From: Coprinellus micaceus
Lineage: Eukaryota > Basidiomycota > Agaricomycetes > Agaricales > Psathyrellaceae
Assembly (NCBI GenBank): GCA_951394405.1
Contig: OX596336.1
Coordinates: 2,356,001-2,420,000, forward strand
Reading direction: 5' to 3'
Length of the DNA: 64,000 nucleotides
Notes under the pieces: generated by a model
The model's database searches: none
What the model saw: only the letters and a program-made list of their open reading frames with translations
What the model was told of the DNA's origin: nothing
Made by a program: the position numbers and the translations under genes
Part shown: positions 35,492 to 46,800 of the stretch, in pieces
How positions within the stretch are numbered: the stretch's first letter is position 1
How the letters are laid out: every line of letters begins with the position of its first letter

Positions 35492-35994
35492 TACAGCGGG
35501 ATGGGAGCAGGAGGAGGGAAGGGGGTTGAAAGAACGCCCAAGACCTCCCCGCTCGCTGGTGATTAATGATTTCCGAACTGAATTATTACACGGTCGCACG
35601 TTACGCTAAATGTATACAGCTCCGGGTCGAAAGGTACCGCGATAAGGATGCTTCTAAGACGTTGTTTGCCCAGGGAAAGGCTAGTGAACGTGAACCTGTG
35701 GTCATACGATGGTCGATATCGGGGTTAAGTCGACAAGAATGTACTAATTCATTCAAAGGGGGAGTCTCGCCAAGATGCATACACAAATCGGAAACGCGAG
35801 GCGCGGATTCAACCCGGGGTTCTCGCAGTGCCTCCTATCGTCCCCGTATCCCAACCACCAAGGATCATCAGGCACAGAGGCACGCGAACATCGACGACGC
35901 TTATCAGGAGCAGTGCTAGCTACCTGGCTTGGCCGGGACTTCCACCGAGTTGACCGTTGGTATACAATCCGCGTGGACACCTATAGTGTAGGTG
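35492..35994. other. Intergenic, nothing recognised
   Basis: About 500 bases between two minus-strand genes, with no frame of interest. A GGTTGAATCC-like stretch on the minus strand near 35810 resembles a tRNA T-arm but has no matching acceptor or anticodon arms. Confidence 0.35.
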
Positions 35995-37044
35995 TCATGA
36001 GGGCTCTGAAAGTACGTGGTTCCCGGGAGAACGCCGCAACACATATAACGCACCAATATGAGTTAGGAAGGTTCTGATATTCTCCTCAAAGTCATCTGAA
36101 TCTACGATGTCATAGTCTCTGACCAGGGCTTTCACCGTCTCGACTTCAAATATGCTCCGTTCAGTACCGACCATAGAAGTGCGACGTGCATGCCGAGTGG
36201 GAAGGACTTACGATCATACGCGAGGAGGGAGCACATATCGACCGGGTATAGCCTGCTCCTCATGGGGTTAAGTACAGGGGTTAGAACTACGGACAATGGC
36301 TCGGTCAGGTCTGTTGCTTCCAGCATGCCATTCCTGGTACGTGCTTCCCTGTTCGAAGAGAGAGGATTAGACGACGATTATATGACATTCGTTGAGGGTA
36401 CCCTTACGAGTTCTGCAAGGCGATCTTAACTTCTCGTAGCTGTGTCTTCGCTTCCTCCAGCTGCTGCTTCAGCGCGACTGGAATATGTTCAACAATCTGC
36501 TCATCTACCTGGACCTTGATTTGGGCGACGAGTGAGTCTCGAACTTCTTGTTGAATCTTGTCCCTATTATCTGAAGCATAAGCTGGCGTGGCCTCCAAAA
36601 TGACTAGATGTCGAGGAAGGCTCACTTGACACAACCCTCGAATTGCCTGCTGAACTCTTCGATGAGTTCCTTCTTAACCTGTTCCAGATTGGTTCCATGT
36701 CCGGCGTTATGACCACTGAGGATAGTATGTAACTTTTCCAGAGTCGGCGCGTCCACGTCTAGATCTGCCTGCATATCGATGGGGTCTGCGAGGTCAGTTA
36801 TACAAGTATCCGAGTCCATGAACGCTATTGACAGGGTATAAACTCACCGGCTTAGAAACAACTTCATTGAAGTATTGGGATTGGGATCCTAACTGGTTCG
36901 TGTTGTCGATGCTGAAAATAGAGAGGTATTTAAGGCCCTCTTGTCAAAGCCGCCAAAAGAGGCTGCTTACAGGGTGCTCACTGTTTTCCTCATCTCAACT
37001 ATCGCCTCAATCTGCCTCGCCTCCTCCTCTCCGTGACTGGCCAT
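35995..37044 (-). CDS. Basidiomycete coiled-coil family protein, function unknown
   Basis: ATG 37044 begins MASHGEEEARQIEAIVEMRK, continuing TVSTL|IDNTNQLGSQSQYFNE across an intron. The middle is a long coiled coil (NLEQVKKELIEEFSRQFEGC, DKIQQEVRDSLVAQIKVQVD, ALKQQLEEAKTQLREVKIAL). Then comes EARTRNGMLEATDLTEPLSV, RLYPVDMCSLLAYDLETVKA and LVRDYDIVDSDDFEENIRTF. This layout belongs, from memory, to a multi-copy family of uncharacterised proteins common in mushroom-forming fungi; no activity is known to me. One junction is odd: after SKP a consensus GTGAGT donor would shift the frame, while a weaker donor four bases downstream (GTTTAT) keeps it. The last residues before the stop at 35997-35995 depend on whether a final 50-bp intron is removed. 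Confidence 0.65.
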
Positions 37045-37549
37045 TTTGCCTGTGTAATATACACCTCTACAACAGGGTGAGAAGGAGACTCAAGGCGAAA
37101 CTAGGTGGCTCTCTGGCCAAGCGACCGTCCTTTGTAGGCTTTCGTGTTGGCTGGTTTGACCCGATTCGGTATTTGATTGTATGACAAATTTGAAACACGC
37201 ACGGGCGCTAGCGAGTGTGCAACAGCTCGTTTGAAGACCTGAACTAGGGGGTCTTATAACAGCCAACAGGAGTCAGTTTAAAGAGGCGTACCGGAATGAT
37301 AGTCCTTGATCAAACTGCAATTGATGGACACATGCTTTGGCCATCATATACATCCGAGCGCCACGAGCGCTTATTCAAGGCAGAACTTGTTTCAGCACGA
37401 CACATATTACGAACAGTGAAGACCCTGAGCGCCCACCACCGCAATGACATGATCGCAACACTTTCGAACGGCGGCGAAGTTGTAATCGGCGTTGGCTGTG
37501 CGTAGCATGGGTGGAGATAGTTATAAGTGACACGCATATTGTCCAAGGA
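37045..37549. other. Intergenic, divergent promoter region
   Basis: About 500 bases between the divergent coiled-coil and F-box genes. No gene or repeat recognised. Confidence 0.4.
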
Positions 37550-38887
37550 ATGGACGTTCCCTCCTCTTCCTTCAGCACCGCCATGTCGACGTTCGGAAAC
37601 ACGGAGGTTCCCGCCGAGGTCCTCGAGCACATCTTGGACTACCTCCACGACGACGGTGTAGCCCTTCGCGCCAGCGCACTCGTTCAGCGCTCATGGGTCG
37701 CCACGACACGTCTCCACCTCTTCAATGAAGAGATCATCTCTCAAGGTCGCAGTCCACGCAGAGAGCCGATGGATAATGCCACCACATTTATCAATATGTG
37801 TCGCTCTCCACTCTGCACGGTCCTGGGCTCTATCCAGAGCGTCATTATCATGATCATCGATCCCGCCCTGGACGAGGCGGTCATCAACGTCCTGAGTGAA
37901 GCACCACGCCTCAAGAAGGTGGTATACTTCGACCACCACAAGGAAGCCCAGTCTACCAAGTGGATTCATGGGAAGCTACCTCTAGTGGAGGAACTCGTAT
38001 ACAGCGCACAAACTTCCTTCGGCGAGGAAACAGCGGCAAGCATGATATCCACGTTCACCAATGTTCGGAGTCTGGCGATATACCTTACCGATTCTGTTCG
38101 CCCTGCATACCCCGTCAACTCCGGCGGTTTGCCAAACACAATTTGCAGTCTTCGACATCTTCGGCTTCTCATTTCGGAGCCCGAAGAGACGTTCCAGTGG
38201 CTTCTCGACAGCTTCCCCTGCATTCAACTGGAGAACCTAGAGTTGCGGATGTTCTCCTCATACCACCGCGGCTGGGGATCAGTCAAGCACCTCAACGCCT
38301 TCCTTGCATCCCAAGCCGATACTTTAAAACAGCTTTCTTTGAGCGTTAGTTACACTGGGAGGATACGGACATCATTTACTCCCGACGATCGTAAAGGTAT
38401 GTCACCAACGAGCTTTCCCCGAATATGGAAACTAAATTGTGCGTTTTGAAAAGATGCTATTGTCAACCTCGGGCCACTAACTGCACTCTCCACCCTGAAG
38501 TTTAGGACTCACGACCTGCGTGCGGTTCGTTCCTCCCTCGCCACTTTATCAAGCCATTCTGTGCAGGAGCTACAAGTGGACCATATGTATTGGGGCACAG
38601 CAAGGAAAGGCTGCGATTGCGATATCATGCAAGGAGTCGCTGACTTGGACGACGCCACCGAAAGTGACATGTTGTCGAAGGCCTACCTTCGGGTTGGACA
38701 TTGGGCAGAATTTGACCACCGACTGGATCGAGACATGCTCTCAAGCATCTTCAAAGAACGGATCGCTCACAAGAGCGTCCTTTTCTACACGTCCGAGGTT
38801 CACGACAACTTCCAACCGGATACATTCTCAGCTCTCGCATACCGCATTGTCAAGCGCACCCCAATTGTTTGGCCACAGTCCTGTTGA
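37550..38887 (+). CDS. F-box protein with irregular leucine-rich repeats
   Basis: Likely substrate adaptor of an SCF ubiquitin ligase. ATG 37550 (MDVPSSSFSTAM...) precedes an F-box at about residues 22-62 (EVPAEVLEHILDYLHDDGVA, LRASALVQRSWVATTRLHLF), where Skp1 would bind. The rest shows loosely spaced leucine-rich segments: APRLKKVVYFDHH, LPLVEELVYSAQ, FTNVRSLAIYLTD, LRHLRLLISEPE, LENLELRMFSS, ADTLKQLSLSVS. One intron (GATCGTAAAG|GTATGT ... AAAAG|ATGCTATTG) joins in frame to AIVNLGPLTALSTLKFRTHD. The C-terminal part (HKSVLFYTSEVHDNF) carries no known motif. Total about 420 residues. The gene is convergent with BUD4, 206 bases apart. Confidence 0.8.
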
Positions 38888-39093
38888 TCACTGTAGAAGA
38901 TGGAAAATGAGTTCGAGTTTGGATAGCGAAACGTAGGAAATACAAGTGTGCGCGGTTCTGTATGATAGAAGACAGTTATACAAATAGCGGAATGCGAACC
39001 ATTATCAGGCAACCACTGGGTAACGTACAAAAGAGCGTGCAAAGAGCTCAACAGGATCATAGCCGAATCGTGTGCCGGAGCCTCACTCCCGAT

Positions 39094-42000
39094 CTAGTGT
39101 GGGAACTGTGTTGAGGGTGGGGGATCGTAAGTTGTAGCTGTTGTACGTGCGGCCTGCGCACGTTTCTGAATTTCTTCCTGTCGCTGCCAGAGCAATTCGC
39201 CCCACAACGGGTGAGGAGGGATGTGACCAACAAGCGCTCGGAAGATTTCAAGCCTAGAAGACGATTTCAGTACTGGATAGTAGAACGATAGACAAGTAAA
39301 ACCCACCACTTGTTCTTCTCGTCGTCAGTGTCGGCGAAAAAAACGATTTCCTCGTCATTGGGGAAAAACAATCGGAAAGAGCGCTCGACGCCATACAGGC
39401 TCTCATCATCCCTATCATTGTCGTCCTCCAAGCGTATGGCCTTCGATAACTCAATGGTCGCTGTAGCCTTCTTGGTGACGTCGTTGAATGCGACCAGCAT
39501 GCCGCCGATGACCCTGAAATGTCGGCGACGCCAAGTCTGCCAGAGGAGTGCAGTTAATACGCAGTCATATCAGGGCTGATTCGTCCAAAGCTTACACTGC
39601 AATCACCACCGTTCTGTGTGAGCGTGCCCTGGAAGTAGGTAACCTTGTGCCAATTGATGTGCCGCAACCCACGATGGCATTCCTCCAAGCTCTGAGGAAG
39701 GTCCTCTGGAGGGACACCAGGCAGAGGAGGGAGCCTGAACATCTGGACGACGATCTCTCCAACCTGCTGCGTCGAGAACTTTCCGCCCAGTTCAGCACGC
39801 TGGCCAATCAGAGGATAGCTGGTTTCGAACAGACGAGTATCGCAGCGATGGATGACGTCCTTGAATGCGATGAAAGCGCGGGCAAGGGTGCCATCGGGTT
39901 TCAGGTATCGAGCAAGGTTTTCGGGGAGATGGTGAGGTTGCGCAGACTGAGGAGGAGGCGTGGGGATGGGGGTGAGAGCCAGACGATCCTTGTGTTTCTT
40001 GGGGGTCGAGGAGAACAGGCTGAACCTACTACTGCTCTTCGTGTGGACCTTTTCCAGGGGGGTGGGAGCGGGCGTAGGGGCGGCTCGAGGAGGGGGAGCG
40101 GCAAGAGCCTTGAATTGGGTGATGATGTGGGGGTCGCGGCGAACTTTAATTGTCAGTGTGAATTCCAGCTTGCTGTGCTCGATACTGCAAGTGGGTTAGT
40201 CTTATGGTGATCAAGTGAGAGAGGGGGTGCGTACAGTTCGAACTCCTGCTCAATTGTGCAGTTCTGGTCGTTCAGCTGGCAATCGGGTGTGGTAACGAAA
40301 TGGATGCCGTTGTTCAAAGTGCATGTCACGGCAGTAGGCTCGCGCGGCATTGGAAGACAAACATTCTTCAGGCCAAGTACCTTGACGAAGACCTTTCCGT
40401 ATGCTTTGGACTTATCCTGAGCCCTGTATTCCCTGATTTCCTTGGCATATTGGTTCTGAACGATACGTTAGTGGCTGTGAGAAGTGGTGAACTTCAAGCC
40501 TACCATATCCGAAGGTCGACGAACAGCCCGCCAGGGACGACCCGAATCAATATCTCCAGCGCTCGCAAGATGGGCGACCTTGTCATCGGAAGCTGACGCG
40601 TAAATGGTATTCTGGCGCTCGCGTACATTGTACCGCTGGGCAGTAAGCGCGTTAATAAAACATCGCCTCTCGAAATAGATGACTCACCTTTTTCTTGGGC
40701 TCCTCCTTCATCTTGCTCAACGCCTGTTCGATATTGCCTAACAAGTTATCCGAATCGACATCACCCAGCTCAAGCAAAGCGTTATTCTTCTGGTGTTCCG
40801 TCAGGGTTTCCACATCACCGACGCTCATCGTCCGACGATGGCTACCTCGTCCGACGCTGGAACGCCGCCGGTTCTGTATGGGACCTGTGGAGTCGTCGCC
40901 GTCTTCTTCTTCGGTATCGTTCTCGTAGATTCCTCTGGCCTGACGACGTTTCTGGAGAATGAGTCGCTCGCGAGCTTCACGTGCGTTGAAAGTGGAATCC
41001 TTGGGAGGGACGGGAGGGGCTGGAGCCGATCGCGCAGCAGACCCACTCGGGAATGTACTGGAAGTGGAAGCAACGTGGCTAGGGAGAATGGTCGGCTCAG
41101 TTTCAGAGCGTGTGGGAGGTTGAGGCCTTGAGCTGGTCGAAATATTAAGGAGTATTTCGACGGCTTCGGACTCTTCAGAGTTGTAAGTGTCGTTTGACAA
41201 AATCGAGTCGTCTGCCATAAGGGAGTCGTCTACCCGCCCTCCAGCCACGTCCTCCATCAGCCTGTCCAACGCACTGTTCATATCAATGTCGACATCATGA
41301 TCCCCCATCCGGAATCCACGTTCTATGCCAGGAGTCGGGGGAATCGAGGATGCATCTATGTCGTCCTCTCGAGATGCCACGCCGAGACCAATGCTGAATT
41401 TGCTGCCAAAGTCGAATTTAAGGCGATCGCCTTGACCAATCACCCCAAACTCATTGTCTTCGTCGGCCTCCTGAGGCGTAACGAGAGTTGCAAATGCAGC
41501 GCTTCCTCTCTCCGCGTGTGCAACAATAGCCGTGTCGGTGCTCATGTCCGTCATGCTGGTCATGATCGACATTCGGTCAGCACCCTTGTCACGGTCTTGC
41601 TCCTGAGGCGGGGTGCCGAGAGCGGGACTGTCGTAAGGGTTGATCTCGGGGGAATGGGGGAGAGGAGATGCCCTGTGGTCGACAGAACGTTCGGGCGATC
41701 TGGGCTCCGGGCTGGGGCTGCAGAAGCTTCGCCTACCCATAAGACGACGCTTGACGTCGTCCTTGTTGATGCGTGGGCGGTTGACTTGGAGCGCATTCGT
41801 TGAAGGAGATGACATTCTGGTAAGTGGAGAACCGCCACGAACTAGTGGGGATCCAGAGCGCTGGCTGGGGGATCCTACTGGTCGCGGTGAAATGGAGACG
41901 GCCGCTGCCACGTCGGCCAAGGCATCCACATCCGTTGGTGTATCTTCGCCTGACCCGTCGCCGTCGTCCGCATCATGGTAAGCGAAGTCCTAAGGGAGAA

Positions 42001-43831
42001 AATCAGCAACACAACCAGGGAGGTTTGTCATAGGCGAGATACTTACATCGATTACCGAAACATCTTCACGTTCCGTACCAGCGCTTAGGCGGTGCGATGT
42101 GGTGGTGGGGTTCTGCTCCTCCACTGATGGGGAAGCTTCCAACTCCGCTGGACATGCTTCGTCCAGCAAACGTGACCGCGCAAACGGATCAGTCGCGCAA
42201 CTGGGGTCGGGGTTGCCACCATGTGCAGACGGATTTACCTCTACAACGGCAATGAGGTCACCTCCATGAGGCCTGTAACGAAGTGACGTACCTCGACCTA
42301 GTTCAAATCGAGGAACCAGCGCGTCTTCCGTACGTTCCTGCGTAGCCTGCCTCTTCATCGGAGAGGGACTTGGGGGTAGATGGCCGACTTCCTGGGCGAT
42401 TTCATCATTCTCCTGACCGCGCACTTCCTTGATTCGCTCCGCGTGCGTTGACCTACCGAGGGGTGGTGTACTATGCGTCATGCCAGGGGACCGTCGAGGG
42501 GGAGTAGCTGGAGGCCCGTTCGGAGACGCTTGAGTCGGGAGATTGAGACTAAATGGATAGCGTCCAGGGCTCGTGCCCCCCGGCGAACTCTTGGGAGAAA
42601 TACGCTGGGGGCCCGAATGAGGAGAGTGGTGCTGGAGAAATCGCTCGACGTGGTGACTGCGGCCAAGAGGAACACCTCCCTCCGCTTCAAGATCCGGCGG
42701 AAGACTGCTGTGCCGGGGAGGAGTGTTCGTTACGGATGCAAAGCTTGTATCGGCCAAGGACCGGTCTTGTTCGTTGAAGAAGAGATTATCGACCAGGCCA
42801 GTGATGCTAGCGTCGGGATCGAGCATGGACCCATCCTTCTTGTCGTCCATATCCTCAGAGGCGTCTTCGTACGACGCATCGTCGTCTTGGCCAATATCCT
42901 GTTCCATGGTATCAATATCCGTCTCTTCATCGGGCAGTGTTGGTATTTCGATTTGTTGTGGTTCATATTCCATCGAGTTCTCGTCTGAGCCATCTTCCTC
43001 TTCAGAGCTGGCGAAGACATCGCGATCGGAATCATCGTCACGGTCAAACTCGACGACGTCGCATCGCTCGTCGAATGTGACGGTCTTGCGGCGCTCGCGT
43101 CGACCGCTCCCGCTGAGGCGTGGGCCATGCATACGTCTCGAGACGAGGGCTGAACGGCCAGGAGAGGGACGCGGGCTGGTAGATGGTTGAGAAGATGGGG
43201 TTTCGGGGCGGAGGAGGACCTCAGGGGGCGGGACAGACGCCGGGCGGCGCTTAGGGATGGGTATCGCAGAAGGTTTAACGTCGTCCGACGGCTCGGATGG
43301 GGCGACTCTGAACGGGCTCTTGGTGACGGCCTCCTTCTCCAGCAGCACCTCAAAGGCCTTGCTCTGTTTCCTCTCGCGCTTCAAGGCGAACGGGCGGGAG
43401 TTCTCAGCCTCGGCGAGGTCGTGCATTGAAGAGGGGCGCTGCCGCTTCTCCCCTGAAACGCGTCGGGACGGGGTCACCGGGAAGCTTATGGCGATGGGCT
43501 GTTCCGGTCTGGTCGCAGAGGAGGTAGGAGCGGGTATCTGAGATTTGAACGGAGACTTGGAGACAAGGTTGTTGCTATGCATATGTTTGTAACTCGAAGA
43601 TGTTCGGCGGGGAATGGGTGGGCCTCGGGGACGGAGTGGGGTATCTCGTTTCTCAATACGCAGAGGGGATATAAGCGAGTCGGCGCTGCTCGTCGACGAC
43701 ACAGAACCTGTGTTCTGCGGTTGTGGGTTTGGATTCCACCCCATGCCTGACTCGCGCAGGATTGATGATTTAATGGGATCAGGCGAGTTCGAGAGGAGAC
43801 GCTCGCGCAAGGGGGACTTGCGGTTGGACAT
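39094..43831 (-). CDS. BUD4: Bud4/anillin-like cytokinesis and septum-site protein with C-terminal PH domain
   Basis: Large scaffold of about 1,400 residues that in fungi organises septin rings and the cytokinetic site at the cortex. ATG 43831 starts a long, disordered, Ser/Pro- and charge-rich region (residues 1 to about 1000) with many SP/TP sites and an acidic stretch near 300 (DRDDDSDRDVFASSEEEDGS). Then follows a C2-like anillin-homology region (GKVFVKVLGLKNVCLPMPRE, FELIEHSKLEFTLTIKVRRD), the segment QRAELGGKFSTQQVGEIVVQ, and a PH domain (VTYFQGTLTQNGG, RRRHFRVIGGMLVAFNDVTK, FFADTDDEKNKW, LEIFRALVG) for membrane binding. At least eight short introns join in frame. The abundance of SP/TP sites suggests CDK control, by inference. 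PEX5 is divergent 257 bases away. Confidence 0.85.
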
Positions 43832-44088
43832 CGTCCAGAGATCCGATCACAGAGAGAAGGGAGGGAGAGAGACGTCGGGAACGACGAGGAGGTCCGTGGT
43901 GACGCTGGCGGGGCGGAGGTAGGTTCAATCAACAGACCGAACGGTGGGAACTGCTCCAACCCGTGTCGTCCACGTGATGGCGTTGCTCCCTGCAATCAGG
44001 TGCCAATATCGCCGGCAAACGCCGGACCGAGCGCTGATACGGGTCTGGGGAAGAGGAGGTCCGCGGTTTCGTAGGCTCCTCCTCCACC
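43832..44088. promoter_or_regulatory. Bidirectional promoter between BUD4 and PEX5
   Basis: The 257 bases between the two start codons must hold both 5' regions. No TATA box is obvious; GC content is moderate. Confidence 0.6.
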
Positions 44089-46437
44089 ATGTCCTTCCAA
44101 GGCCTCGTATCCAGCTCAGAATGCGGTACTTCAGCAAATCCTCTAGCCCAAGTGCTCAAGCACACAGACGGGGACCGCAGCCTGCAGCAGGTAGCTCACC
44201 TTACCCCGCACTCCTGCCCACAAGACTCATCTCCCCCTAGGATAGGATCGCCGGGCCTTCCAGTTCCAGAGTATGCTTTCAGTGCTGTCCAGAACCCTTC
44301 CTACCTCACCGCGGATATGTAGCTCCACCAACTTCCAACAGGGCCCAACCAAGCCGCCGCCAACGAACAAGATCTTGCTCTCGCTAGACAGTTCTTCGAT
44401 GCCAAGGCTCAGGAGCATGGTTTCGGCCCAGGGTTCTCACTGCATGCCCCTGACCTAGCCAGGCTGGAGGGCCGCCCTGATCTTCAGGAAGCCTGGGCCA
44501 AGGAACAAAGTTTCCGATCTATGGAAGGTGCTGCAAACGCGGCATGGGCGTCTGAATTCCAAGCTGCTCCCCAACTGAACAGTTCAGGATCTTCGATGCA
44601 GTCGAACCCCATGGCTATGCAAGGTGTGTGTATTCCTCGAATGTCCACCCTTTTCTCGAGGATCTTAACTTTTCCCAGTCCAATCGCACACGTACATGCC
44701 ATCCATGAACGTGTACAGCTCACCTATGGGCGCCGGAATGTACGGAGGTATGGGGACGCAATACGGTTACAACCCGGGACTTCAATTTTCGGACAAGGGG
44801 AAAGGAAAGAGCAGGGAAGCAGATTTCGAAGCAGCATTTGCCCAGGTAGCGGAATCACTGTCATCTCAAATGCAGCCAAAGTCGGAGGACGACGTGGAGA
44901 GGTTAGAGGAGGCACTGAAGAATGCTACCCTGGAGCAAAAGGAAGAGCTTAAAGCGTACGTACTCCTGTATATAAAACCTGTTCCAGAGTTGACATCACC
45001 CAGCGCTTGGGAAGATATGCAGAAATCAGAGCTACCCTCTAACGAAGAGGACATTGCAAAGTGGGAGTCGGAGTTCTCCCAGCTGATGAATGCCCAGCGT
45101 GACGAGCTTGACTACGGCGAATCCATGCAGAATGCATGGGAGAGCGGCATCGGTGACTTCCAGGAGGGATCGAGTGCAGAGAAGCCCCTGCTGTTCGATG
45201 CAGAGGGTGTTCCCCAACTTGGGGAATACATTTTCGGTACGGTATCCATATCGTAATGGCTATCAACTTTTAACACCCCTTTGTGACTTCCAGAGAAGAA
45301 CAACCCGTACATGGATGCACCGTCGCGCTCATTATTGGACGATGCAAAAGCACTCCTGGAACAGAACGGCTCCCTATCCGAGGCTGCATTGATGCTCGAG
45401 GCTGCAATTCAGAAAGGCGACCTTGGCGAAGGTGGCTACGAGGCCTGGATTCTTCTCGGAGAGACTCGAAATATGGACGAGAGGGAGGACGCGGGCATGA
45501 AAGCTTTATTGGAAGGAGTCAAGCGCGCTGAAATACGTGGCACAGCGGGCGAAGGTATGATAGTGCGTTTCATCCATGCGTTCACATAACCAATCATCAA
45601 TCTGACCCATTTTTCAAGTCCTTGGCCATTTCCTTCACCAACGAATCATTCGACCGGGGGTCCCATGCCATGCTCCTCCGTTGGCTTCGTGCTCGATACC
45701 CTTCCTATCCCGTGCCCCAGGAAACTATCGAGGCCATGTCCACAAACTCTGCATGGGACACCCACGGCCGTGTCACCGATGTCTTCTTGAATCTTGCACG
45801 AGAGCAGCACGCTCAAGGCGGCCTGGATGCTGATGTCCAGATTGGTCTGGGCGTCCTTTTCTATACCAATGGCGAATACGATCGCGCCAAAGACTGCTTC
45901 GAAGCGGCGCTCAGTGTCCGACCTAGGGTGCGTTTTGCAGCTTTTTTGAGACAAAACAGCATTGACTTTTCATCGCAGGACTACTTGCTATGGAACAGAC
46001 TCGGCTCTTCACTTTCTAACGGCAACAAGCCAGAAGAAGCCCTTGGCGCCTATCGCGAAGCACTTAATTTGAGACCTACATATACCCGAGCAATCTACAA
46101 CGTCGGCGTTGCTTGTGGGTTTTGCATGTTGACTACCACAGGGGAGGATCTGACTACGATGGTATAGGCTTGAACATCGGGGCAGATAAGGAGGCTGCTG
46201 AGCACTTCCTTAGTGCTCTCAGTCTGCAGGAATCTACCAGCGGCGATACCAGCGACCAGTTGTGGTTTACCCTTCGCCGCGCGTTCTTGTCCATGGTGGG
46301 TGCCTCCACCCACCTGACAGATGTCATCGATAGCTAATGCCCCTCCCTTCCAGCAACGTAACGACCTTGCAGACATGGCCAAACCGGAAGCGAAGACGAA
46401 CCTTGACGTTTTCCGCCGCGAGGGCTTCGAGTTTTAA
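44089..46437 (+). CDS. PEX5: PEX5, peroxisomal PTS1 import receptor
   Basis: Cytosolic receptor that binds C-terminal SKL-type signals and ferries matrix proteins to the peroxisome. ATG 44089 gives MSFQGLVSSSECGTSANPLA, with the conserved N-terminal Cys (about residue 12) used for monoubiquitination and recycling, followed by the NPLxxxxKH motif. Aromatic WxxxF-type motifs that contact Pex14/Pex13 are visible: WAKEQSF, WASEF, WESEF. A Met/Gly/Tyr-rich linker follows. The C-terminal TPR domain includes LEAAIQKGDLGEGGYEAWIL, VQIGLGVLFYTNGEYDRAKD, LWNRLGSSLSNGNKPEEALG and TRAIYNVGVAC|LNIGADKEA. The protein ends VFRREGFEF. About ten short introns join in frame; the second exon junction SSSR|LHQLPTGPN needs a 52-bp intron. 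Confidence 0.93.
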
Positions 46438-46800
46438 ATCATGGTGACTTCACCGAACACCCTACTCTTCAGATACATCGCGCATGTTATAACTGCTGTT
46501 GTCCAGCCTATTTATGACGATGACCTGTGATTGGAAGTCGGTAGGAGAGGCAATCGAATCTGAAGTTCAGATTCTGAATCATCCTTGAGTTGAATTCGAG
46601 ACGCGCTAATTGGCCGGCCCGAATCTGTGGGTATCGGCAAGTGCCACGGTGGTTGGTCCCTTCTCCCGAGCTCTCTTCTGTCCCTGTGACTTTGCTGACT
46701 CGATGAAGCTATAAAGACGATGTTGGAAGTTCACACAGAGCCGGAAGGTCTACGGAACTTCGTTTCTTACCTCCCTCAACCCTCAACTTCGCTGTCTACA
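46438..46800. other. Intergenic, nothing recognised
   Basis: PEX5 3' end and the dihydroxyacid dehydratase promoter, ending in a C/T-rich leader. No gene seen. Confidence 0.4.

Noticed and set aside
35795..35830. tRNA T-arm-like sequence on the minus strand
   Set aside because: No acceptor stem, D arm or anticodon arm at the right distances.
39548..40210. 220-codon plus-strand open frame
   Set aside because: Antisense to the anillin-homology/PH part of BUD4, with no domain.
42730..43353. 207-codon minus-strand frame
   Set aside because: Frame-shifted shadow of the BUD4 disordered region, rich in Arg/Ser/Pro.
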